A stretch of DNA of 64,000 nt, taken from contig JAITYX010000066.1 of assembly GCA_021018815.1 (NCBI GenBank), forward strand, positions 3,614,881 to 3,678,880. Reading direction: 5' to 3'. This stretch comes from Talinum fruticosum (Eukaryota; Streptophyta; Magnoliopsida; Caryophyllales; Talinaceae). Shown one piece after another: positions 36,000 to 45,668 of this stretch (position 1 is its first letter; every line of letters starts with the position of its first letter). Under the pieces are notes generated by a model, which made no database searches, had not been told where the DNA came from, and was given only the letters and a program-made list of their open reading frames with translations. Both the position numbers and the translations under genes were made by a program.

Positions 36000-36565
36000 T
36001 TATGCCCTTCTATGAGGAACACATTGGGCATTGGTTGCTATTAGTTGGTGACTTGCGGGACAACAGGTTCCGTGTGTAAGACTCGCTTCCTTTAACCGAC
36101 ACGTCCTCCAAATCTAATAAGGGTGGAGCACGGGCTGAACTTGTCCAGGCTGGGGTAAGTATGGTTGTAACTGTGTGCTATTTCTACTTTGTTACTCCTT
36201 CCATTCGTTCAGTAACTAGTAATGTGCTTGCAGAAAGAAACCATTGCAAATGCACTACGGGCATGGGATTTTACGGATGCTTTGTCGTGGGAAATTGAGG
36301 TCCGTCCATGTCATCGGCAGAAGAAGTAAGTGTCTTCTTTGCAGCTTTTGTTATTGAACCATGGCGTTGGTTGACGCTTACGATATCCTATTTTCTAACC
36401 TACAATTGTAATCGCAGTGGGTACGACTATGGCATCTATATGCTCATGTTCATGGACCTGTTGTCCCCGAAGGAAGGCAAACTTGACTTTGATGACACGG
36501 ACGTATGATGTTTTCGTAACAATATCCTACTAAGCCTTCTCAATGGGAAAATCACACACCTCCCT
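36000..36565 (+). pseudogene. Ulp1-like (peptidase C48) SUMO-protease domain carried by the MULE, inactivated
   Basis: Three exon-like blocks are separated by intact splice signals: 36000-36154 (donor GTAAGT), 36234-36325 (acceptor GCAG, donor GTAAGT) and 36418-36565 (acceptor GCAG). Joined in frame, they give MPFYEEHIGHWLLLVGDLRD with the catalytic-His region, a stop followed by DSLP, then ALRAWDFTDALSWEIEV. Exon 2 joins exon 3 as QKNGYDYGIYMLMFMD, then KLDFDDTDV, a stop, and FRNNILLSLLNGKI. The family has NGYDCGI here, so the nucleophile Cys is Tyr, consistent with a G-to-A change on this strand. With two in-frame stops the product is dead. Family members cleave SUMO. In MULEs the captured gene is usually full length and its role is unclear. 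Confidence 0.85.
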
Positions 36566-36639
36566 TAAAAGGGACAACAACAAGGTTTAGAAACCATCAA
36601 TTACCATAATAAGGTGTGTGGGTTGTAGGGGTTGTAATT

Positions 36640-36905
36640 GGCTTAAAGGCCGTCACGGACCTCCCTGCGTGTAGTGGGGGTTAATGGTTTACTGTAAAGG
36701 TAATCACGGGGCTCCCCACGGCTAGTAGGGGTGAATGGTTGACTGTACAGGTCATCACGGGGCTTCCCACAGCCGGTGGGAACTTATGGTGGCCACACGG
36801 GCTATCCCACAACCTGTGGGAGTGGCCGTGGTGAGTGTTTGTGGGAACTGCATTCACTGCTAACCACCACGGCCTACCCCACTGGTTGTGAGGGCACCCG
36901 TGGTG
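36640..36905. repeat. Imperfect 52-bp-type tandem repeat in the MULE interior
   Basis: GG(T/G)(T/G)AATGGTTxACTGTAxAGG...ATCACGGGGCTxCCCAC recurs at about 36678 and 36730. Related, more degenerate GGTGGGAA/CCCACAACC words continue to 36905. GC-rich compared with its surroundings. Confidence 0.6.
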
Positions 36906-37256
36906 GGTGGAAATGGCTTCAGCTTTTTTTTTTTTCTGTGTTTTTTTTTTCTTTTGGGGTATAAGGTTTGTTTTATGAATATTTTCTAAGCTTAGTCCTA
37001 ATATTATTTCCAACTAAATTTACCGTCGACTAAGAAACTTGTTTCTTCTAAGCTTAGTCCATGTTACGAGTTGGTTGTCATCTATTTGTCTCTTGTAGCT
37101 TGGGGTATGCCTGTATTAATTGAATATATGGTAACTAATCACCTTTTGTATAGGGCTGAATGAATATATGGTAGAACACGAGTAACTTAGGTTGTAGTTA
37201 GTAGTCAACTTTTTTATAGGGTAAGCACAAATGTCGTGAAATTAATCACTATTAAT

Positions 37257-37464
37257 GTGGGTTGAATATGAACACAATATTGTGTACTCTTCTAATATTA
37301 CATATTGTAACTAGTGTAGTCATCATTGTCTACTATATTGTACAGTGGCTATGGGTTCAAAGTGGGTTGAGTATGAACACAAGATTGTGTACTCTTCTAA
37401 TGTAACATAATGTAACTAGTATTGCCATAATTGTCTACAATATTGTACAGTTGCTATGCATTCA
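37257..37464. repeat. Tandem duplication, about 105 bp unit
   Basis: GTGGGTTGAATATGAACACA at 37257 and GTGGGTTGAGTATGAACACA at 37362 each start a segment ending in GGCTATGxxTTCAA/GCTATGCATTCAA. The copies differ at a modest number of positions. Confidence 0.85.
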
Positions 37465-37667
37465 ATATCAACGACAACTATGCTATTCATCCCAGGATGG
37501 TAACGTGTACATCCTGGGATGACTACTGCAAAATAATGATATTGTAATATGTATATAATGAGTACCAATAAAATCAAAATGCGCTTACTATGAACAGTAA
37601 AATTATAATTTGATTTCATCAAACCCACAAAAAACAAACCCCATTTCACATGAGTACTAATACAATC

Positions 37668-40614
37668 TGTAACACCCCAAAATACCCCCTAGGAGTATTA
37701 CATCGCCGGAGTTTCTCGCAGGAACTCCCAAGGCTCTGTCAGTGTCGGTTCGGCTTTCTAAGTTCAATTTAAAGGTAGTAAAGGTGGTTCTCCAAAAGTA
37801 TTGAGATTTTCTAAAAATTTTGGCGAATTCTGTTTGTAATGTGGACTATCCCATAGGCTTAAAGCCCTAAAACCCTGCATAAAATACATAATAAAACTCA
37901 ACGAGTCACACGCTCGGAGTATAACACTCAACGGCCACGCGCCGAAGTCCAACCAACCATATGACAAACTTAAAATGATCTAAATGGGTCATGGTACATT
38001 GGGTACAAACTATATGAATTGAATTACAAAATACAATACTAGGAAATAGTAGAAATGCACATCCGTAACACGAATCACTCAGCAAGCAGCAAGCAACAGT
38101 CAGTGGAGTCCGGAATAAGCTAAGTACCGCACACATCTCCTGAGAATTCACCTGCCATGCAATACTGGGGGAAAATTTGTGGGGGTGAGCAATAAACCAC
38201 GGGCTCACCGGAATCTTACACCCTTAAAATGGAAATTCTTTACACATAATACTCATAATAATGAAATCTGCGAACGCATAATAACATTATACAAATCTAT
38301 ATACTTTCAATGAAATCTCTTGCAACTTAAAGATCAGAATTCTTTTAATCATTTAGAAGCACGATTTCACATTCATGAACAATTCTTTTCTTCTTTAAAC
38401 AAAGTGGTGCAACCACCGTTACTTTCTTTCAAATGCTTTCAAACAGAATTTGAATCATTTCTACTTAATCACTTCTCATAAATCATTTTCAATGAATCTC
38501 TTTTGGTGAATCACTTCCCGGGTTTGGGACTCGAACTAGCACTTCGCAATTTCTCATAGTTTCTCCGATTTCTCTGGTTTCTTTGGGCGCGACCCCAAAT
38601 AAAAGGCTCCTCGGGACCTATCTAGGAAGATTCCAATCGGGCGTCCTGCTACACAGGACCCCTAGCTAGCCGCCCCTAGCTAGAATCCTTCCTTGTGCTA
38701 AACGATCCAGGCAAAGTTGATTCACAACAGTTTCTTTAACATGATCACATATCAAGCTTGTTTCAAACAGCATTCTCAAATCAATTTCACTTCTTAAAAG
38801 TACGTTTTCACGTTTGAAAAGCATATATCACACAAGTCACATTCAAGTATCATTTTGCGTAAAACATATAACTTCTTTCAAAACCAACTTCGAACAACGT
38901 TTAACACAATCACTTGCACGAGATAGCCACAATTCAACACAGATAGTCATTCTCAAGTTCTCTTCAACTAAACCTTTCTCAATTCTCCCATTTAGTAAGA
39001 TTAATTCCTTTTTCGAGCAACAATAACCACAAGTAGTTACCATTGATCTCACATGCCCAACTTCTCATAATTTACCATCTTTACTTCAATGTTTTCCGAT
39101 TACCCCTCCACATAACTAATCAACCTCTTCTTACTCATATTTAGTCGGATAGCTCTCACTCTTACTTCACTACTAAAATTCCTCTAGCTCCCTTCATCTC
39201 CAAGTGTAATTTGCTCTCATCTTAGGTTTCTATTTCATTAATCGCTCTTTCTCGTCCAAACTCAATCATAACAGCTCTTAATCTCTTTTCATCACTCCAC
39301 TTCCGCTAGTACCGTTTATCTTCGAATTTAGTTTAACCTCAAGGATTTAATTATCTTTTGAACTCAATTATCCTAATAGTCACCCACCTCTCACTCCCAT
39401 GCCTCAATTGTGCATCACTCGGTGCGAACTCACACTCGTCTTTTATACTTAACTCGCTATTTCCCAATATAAGCCGCTACCTTCCAACACCTTAGGAAAT
39501 CTCTAAGGTTCAACTGAAGCATCAATTCACGGTTTAGACCCAAATCACCATTTCTTCATTTCTAAGTGCTAGTTGAGACCTTCACAATACTCTTTATACC
39601 TACACAACCTAACTCCTAAACTTTCAGCATCTCAACTCCGCCCTAACCAACTACTAAGCTCCTTCAAGTTTTTGATTCGGACTCAACAATTCCATTCGAT
39701 TTTCTCATAACCTAATTCAGTGCTAACAATTTCCTAGCTTCATTCTATCACATAAACATTCAATAATCACAACAAACACATTTGGGTTTCGAAATTACTA
39801 ATAGTTTAGAGCGTAAGACTAAACACCTCGATTCGAGGATTGACGAGTTGCGAATTTCGGTTCGATCTAGGTCGGTTTCTTTGTTTCCTTCCTCCTCCTC
39901 GCCTTCTTGCCCTGCTCCAGCCCCGATCCTAGGCCCGGTTTCGCCGCTCTCCTCCTTGCCCGCCGCTATCGCCGGCCAGGGTTTCCTTGTTTGTTGGCCG
40001 CCGGTTTCCTTCTTCGGCCCTCGCGGTCGCTCCTGTTCTTCCAGTCTCGATTTCGCCTCCTCTTTCGTGCCCTTTGCTGGTCTGCCCACGTTCGCCGACC
40101 GTCCTCCCTTCGTCCGCTGCTCGGTGCGCCTGCCTTCGGCCTCTTCTCCGGCTCTCACGTTCGTCCTCTCTCTCTCTCGCTCGATTTCGCCCTCGCCGAC
40201 CTCCCTTCTCTCGCTTTCCCCGCTTCGTCCTGCTCCTCCTTCCTTCCTCTGTTTTCCCTCGGCTTCTTTTCTTTCCCCGACCCTTTGCTCCTTGTCTTTC
40301 CACTTAATCTCTCTACTTTCTCTTTTCTTGTGGCTCTTCTACGGACTGCCAACACAACAACCTTCCACTAATCTTCTCCTTCTCTTTTCTTTTTTTTTCT
40401 TTTTTTGGAATAATCTCAAAGTAAAAGTCGAAATAATAAATCACAAGCTGCCTCGGATTTTAATTACTCGGTCCGAGAAGGATATCGGGAGGAGATAATA
40501 TAATCCGCTAATTTATTTATAAAAGCGCGTAAGAACAGGAGCTCATACTAAATAAAATATTTTACGTGTCGATTACTTAATTTAATTAACCTACTTCAAA
40601 TTCCGGGTCTCACA
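37668..40614 (-). mobile_element. Solo LTR (2.9 kb), same family as 28227-31446, inserted in the MULE
   Basis: On the minus strand it begins TGTGAGACCCGG and ends TTTTGGGGTGTTACA. It is flanked by identical 5-bp duplications CAATC (37663-37667 and 40615-40619). Segment 37857-37945 (GAGTCACACGCTCGGAGTAT words) is the inverse of 29637-29735. A C-rich block (about 39890-40280, plus strand) opens long frames on both strands without any recognisable protein. No internal gag-pol, so it is a solo LTR. Confidence 0.9.
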
Positions 40615-40619
40615 CAATC

Positions 40620-41735
40620 GAAATGTGCCGAAGTTATAGAATGATCGTGACTTAAAGAGTCCCCCAAATAGGAACAGTGACTAGGACTCTTGTGGGACGT
40701 CTTGTTTCCATCCGTTGGGTTTGCCCTTCACTTTTAGGATCATCCGGCCAATGGACTCGCCTGATCGAGTCTATAGTCTTGGCATTGACGAGGTACCACT
40801 GATTCATCGAGCACATAGAATGTTTACGGCCTTGCCTCCTTTGGTTGGGACTTCTACCTATGTCATAGTCGGACTATTCTCTCGAAATATTAGTGTCACA
40901 TCCGATAATAACCCTGCTTTGTCTATTGTGCAAAGCTCCACTTTCAGTTCCTGGATTTCCAACGAGGACTTGGTTGAGATTTCTTCAACTAACATACTAT
41001 ATATTCAAAGAATAGTTTCAATTTTCAAGCATTTATTATAAGTCTGGATTATTATCCGTACATCCGGCAAAAATTGCTTGTATAGTCAAGATTGAGTCGA
41101 GTTCATTTTCAACCCATGCCAAGAATATGCACAGAATATTATTTGTACATCCGGATCCGTGATCGCACAACCGATTTCTTGATCGGCTAAGTGCATCACA
41201 ACTACGACTTGGGTGTTGTGGGTTCGGACCTCAACATTCACCACATTGCACTTCGGTGTCTCGAGCACAACACTTAGCTCGGAGAGCAATCCTAGCCTAT
41301 TTTCTCCGTATTAGCTCAATTAAAGTATAATCGGTGGAACGAAGAACACCCAGTGATCTTCCCATATAAGAGGAATCTGGACCTAATGACTGAGTGAACA
41401 CAAAAATTCAAATCAATAATTGTACGAGAGAAATTGGGACAAAAAGAAAAATTTGGCAAAATGTAGGTGTACCTTTTGAATATAATCAAGGATTTCTTCA
41501 TCTCGTTATCTTCTTCCCATCTTGATCGAGTCACATTAAACACTGAATTTAAAGAGGACATATGAAAGAGGTTAACAAATTACTATTAACAATTGAAGAG
41601 AATTGGTTTCGAATCAACGAAATCGAGAGCCTACCATCCATGACCGCCCTAACAAATTACTTGTTGCATTGTTGCAACTTTCATTGTCAATGACCACCCT
41701 GAGAAAACAACATTGAGCAAATGAGTGATATCCTT
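40620..41735 (-). pseudogene. Captured fragment of an ACT-domain-repeat (ACR) gene in the MULE
   Basis: The minus strand shows blocks in ACR order. RVVIDNESCNNAT (about 41695-41655) is the N-terminus. FNVT...EEILDYIQK (about 41474-41560, one shift, then a GT donor) follows. The next block is GLLSELSVVLETPKCNVVNV, EVRTHNTQVVVVMHLADQEI and GCAITDP (41110-41289), the second ACT domain. The third ACT domain is ELKVELCTIDKAGLLSDVTL, FRENSPTMT and VEVPTKGGKAVN (about 40840-40950). The last block is MILKVKGKPNG...VPQES and FLFGGLFKSRSFYNFG, the typical ACR C-terminus. ACR proteins are proposed amino-acid sensors. Stops and shifts are present and parts of the first ACT domain are missing. The insertion at CAATC cuts just after the C-terminus. 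Confidence 0.85.
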
Positions 41736-42762
41736 GTCATATGACTTTGGTTGATTTGGAAGAAGACACTCTTTTTTCTTCTTCCCCGACTTGCTTTTTT
41801 TCTTTTCATTCCATCTTTTCCCACTCTTTTTTCTTCTTCCCCAGCTCTAACTCTATCGGCTAGGATCGGATTTTTAACTTCATTACCAATAGGGCTGGGG
41901 GGTTGGTCCAAAGTAACCAAAGGATAGCACATTCTATCAAACTGTTACCCAATGGTGCATTGTATTAGCTTAATCCCATTAAAGAAAGATTAGTCAAACA
42001 AGTAAAGCGACGTACAACAAGAAATTGGAAATGGGTATAGATTAAAATCATGAGCTTAAAGTATTTACGATAGGTAATACCACAACCGCAAAGGGATATC
42101 ACCAATCATTCTCAAGGATAATGTATACAATAATGCACACACAAGCATTTATCCTAGCGTAACCACACCTCCCACCAAAACCAAAATAGGATTCATTCCC
42201 CCATACTACAAACCGCCCTCTTCAAAAACAAAACTCCACAAAAACAATCACCCAAAAACACGAAAATTTATAACCACCACCTCTATTGCCTATTTCAAGC
42301 CAAATGTTAAGCAATTTCTCAGTAAACACAATCACACTCCCGTAAAAACCATTCAATTCAATTTCAAACCAAATTAACCCATTTGCAAAAACTCTAAAAC
42401 GCACAAATCCATACACCATAAAAAAAAAAAAACTTTCACAATCGCAACTAATTGCCTACAATTTACCAACTTCGGGCCATTTTCAAAAAGACATAAATAC
42501 CACAATCATCACAAACTAAAAAAAAAAAAAAAACATACCTATTCACTTCACTCGAAAAATGAAAAAATTGGAAACTCACCTTACTTAACCGAGTTCCTTT
42601 TCTTCTTCAAATGCTTCGATGAAATGCTTTCTTTCCTTAAACCTTACGATTAACACCAAACTACGATTGTCGTGACTCAATTGTTGTTTGTTCTTCTACT
42701 TGTTCATCGACCTCAACAACCTTCCTCTCTTCCTACTTTCTTACTTTGTCTCTCTGTCTCTG

Positions 42763-42801
<39 letters not shown>

Positions 42802-42968
42802 CTCTTGAATTACACAGACAAATGGATTTAGTAAGGGCAGTATTGTAATTCATCATTCCTAAGTGAGCATGTGCGTGGCATGTGCAAGCATCAAAGTAAT
42901 ACCCATTAGTCTTTTGAGTGTTTTAAGTCTTAGGAAATTGACCTAACACCCATTGGTCAATTTCTCTT
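41735..42968 (-). repeat. Right terminal inverted repeat of the MULE
   Basis: Inverse partner of 34548-35850. It carries an extra segment of about 55-60 bp near its outer end (about 42892-42950, including a repeated GGTCAATTTCCTAAG-like word), so the outermost terminal motif is partly duplicated here. It lies just upstream of the minus-strand ACR fragment. Confidence 0.85.
42769..42798. repeat. (CT)15 microsatellite in the right MULE repeat
   Basis: Perfect CT run. The left repeat has only short GAGA words at the equivalent place (34670-34700), so this microsatellite expanded on one side. Confidence 0.85.
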
Positions 42969-42977
42969 TATTATATT

Positions 42978-45469
42978 GTTCGTGGTGATTTTGGTTTATA
43001 CGACTTCGAGCGAATAAAACAGACTATAAAAACTTCACGCAGATAAAGTAGTTATAAAAGCTACGGTTGTCAATTGAGTAGGTGATTTCATCTAAACTAA
43101 AAAAGAAAAAAATTAAATTAATTTTATACTACAAAAAGTGTGTCTAAATTTCGACTTCCCAAAAATCATTTCTATACTTTTTGGTGGATGATTGTCTTGT
43201 GAGAATAATAGTAAAAAGTTACATGATTTGACCATTAGAAATTGAAAAAGGAACCTTATTGTGAAAAGTCTTGAGAGACTGATGACGAACAATGTACATG
43301 TGCATAACTTTTTTGAGTAGATCAATATTTTCTTTGATTAAATGCTAATAAGAATCTATGTGTCTAGTCTTCCTAAATGATATGTAGTGTTTCTCCTTCT
43401 TATTTTATCTATTTTTTTAGATGTTCTAAATTGTTTGTAAATTAAGTTTTAAATTTTTTATAAATAATTAAAATTATATCCCGGTTATATCATGATCTCA
43501 GGTCCTTAGATTTGAGACATATAAACACAAAAACCAACTAAATCTCATCTTTTTTTCTCCCTTAAACAATCTTTTATGTTCTCTCTCTCTATCTCTCTGC
43601 CATTATTTGACACATGGCCCGGATCCATGGATCTAAGACCATATGGCAAAAGCTCTGGTAAATAATTGACTTTTTTTCATTTGTAAATCTTGTGATTGTA
43701 AATAATACTTAATGAATGAAAAATTGAAGAAATGATTTTAAATGAAAAAAATCAACTAATATATGAAAAAAAAATATTCGATTAATAAATTGAATATTAA
43801 AGAACACATGTCATACGAATTGAAGTGTTTTCACTTTATAAATCAATGAATTTTAACAAAATGGTAAGTGATGTTTACCATTTAGAGATATTAAATTTCT
43901 AGTATTTATTATGTTAAGAATATTATTTTTTCGAATTTACATACAAAACACACATAAATATAAACATAAGTAGAAATGAACATAAATGAACATAATAAAG
44001 GAATAGAAACGAATATAAATAAATATAAAAGAACATAAATAAACATAAACGAACGAATATAAATAAACATAAATTAATAGAAACGAACAGAAATGAACAT
44101 AAAATATAAATAAATGTTGTTTTTCATATAAAGCCGAAAGATAATGATAATTTTTAAATTGATTTCTTATTATAGGTGTATTTCAAATGATGCAAACAAT
44201 TTAAAAATGGAGGGATATATGGTAATTTAGTGCAAATTGCTAAATAAAGAGATAGGGTTGGTTAATGGCAAATAAACAGATAGTTCAGTCTAATTTATCT
44301 TAAATTAGAGCCAGTATTGAATTTCCCATTAGAGGCAAACGAAAGAAAACATTTCTTCTAATCAGCACTTTGCCCTCCTATATATTCTTGTAAACCATGC
44401 GCCAACAAAAAGAAACCCCTATAAAAATGGTCCATATATACCTCCATTTTTCATAACATACGAGTATCACAAATTATTTAGTGGACCGGGCTACTATAAT
44501 TAATTTTTATTTTTTTAATTTTTTTCTTTGCTCAATAGAACCTCTCCCTTGCAATTGTTGTCATATGATGTACATTTGTCCCGAGTCTATAAACCTGAGA
44601 TCACATTGTAAGAGTTGTATGAGTATTCTACCATTCAACAAAAGGTATTTTTCGTTAAAATTATCTTAATTATAGATGAATCAAATTTTTATCTTTTCTA
44701 ATAAATTTGGGTATAATTTTTCATGCTATTAATAGTAAGTAAAGTGGAAAAAGGGCTGTAAATGACAGTTTCAATATATTCATAGATTTGAAGCTAGCTC
44801 TAAAAGTGTTCCACCCAATCCTAAGGGACCATTGAAGTACTTGATATAAGTAATGTTTAAAATGAGCTTTTTTATTATAAAAAAAAAAAGAAAAAAAGAA
44901 AGAAACAAAGAAAGAGAAGAAAATTGAGGTTATCGAGAGATGGTTTCTTTTTCTGACTTGTGTGTTATGACAGCGTTGGCAAATTTGACTGTGAGGTTGG
45001 CTGATGTTGTCCACCAAACCTTTGCTCATCTCTCTCTTTGGTATACTTGTTACTAGTCTTCTTTGTCCAAATGCACACCCTCTTTTGCTTGTCCCTTTCT
45101 AGCTCAGCTATTTATGTTGAAGATTATCAAACTTATTCCAATTTTAATATTTTCTCGGATCGGCAACTGATAATTAGATCTTTATGAATCAATTTCATTA
45201 AGACAATAATATGCTTATTTGGGGAGAGGCAAGAACCAAGCCCTGCCTGCCCTATGCCCCCTACCAACGGGCTATATCGGGTCAAACTGAAGTCAACTTA
45301 TTGGCAAAGTAGGGTTGATAATCTTATACAGATTTTTTTTTGGGAAAGAGGGGGAGAGGGGAGGGAGGGAATTTTAAATATAAATGAGATATTATATTTT
45401 GAGAAACCATTAAATGTAGGATTTTTAGAGTTTAATAATATAAACTTTGGTCATATCACTTATAATATC
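42978..45469. other. AT-rich intergenic DNA, no gene seen
   Basis: No supported coding frame. It includes an (AAACATAAATGAACATA)-like low-complexity run at about 43930-44110. A CT-rich patch lies at 43575-43600 and a purine run at 44880-44930. No element ends identified. Confidence 0.5.
43930..44110. repeat. Low-complexity run of (A)AACATAAATGAACATA-like words
   Basis: ACATAAAT, AACATAAAT and GAACATAAAT words recur with irregular spacing over about 180 bases. A degenerate minisatellite. Confidence 0.7.
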
Positions 45470-45668
45470 CCGTAATATTAATTTACCTCATATTATCCCC
45501 ACTTTTAACAGTAATATTTTTTAATATCTCATATTTTAAAAAACTAAATTTATTTGTCTCAATTTTTGGGACACTAATCACTAATTTTTTTAAAGTATAG
45601 AATATTAAAAAATATTAATATTAAAAATGGAGATATTATGAGGTAAATCAATAGTTCGTAATATTTAG
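45470..45668. repeat. Foldback (long inverted repeat), MITE-like
   Basis: The left arm (about 45470-45540: AATATTAATTTACCTCATAT, then TATCCCCACTTTTAA, AATATTTTTTAATAT) is the imperfect inverse of the right arm (about 45592-45668). The arms are about 70-75 nt with a loop of about 50 nt. No flanking duplication could be fixed because everything around is AT-rich. Confidence 0.65.

Larger units (their letters stand above)
34548..42968. mobile_element. Mutator-like transposon (MULE) with long inverted repeats, carrying Ulp1-like and ACR gene fragments
   Basis: The left end GGGAAATTGCCCAATTGGTG and the right end (read inverted) GAGAAATTGACCAATGGGTG lead into terminal inverted repeats of about 1.25-1.3 kb. 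Both ends are flanked by the identical 9-bp sequence TTTATTATA (34539-34547 and 42969-42977), the target duplication size diagnostic of Mutator-like elements. Inside are a broken C48 (Ulp1) protease gene on plus and a broken ACT-domain-repeat gene on minus, convergent. A solo LTR (37668-40614) sits between them. No MURA transposase is seen, so the element is non-autonomous or has lost it. Ulp1-carrying MULEs are known in plants (Kaonashi type). Confidence 0.9.

Noticed and set aside
39760..40498. Long open frames on both strands, up to 238 codons
   Set aside because: Same situation in the reverse-oriented solo LTR (37668-40614). Low-complexity Ser/Pro/Phe-rich or Arg/Glu-rich products, with no known protein.
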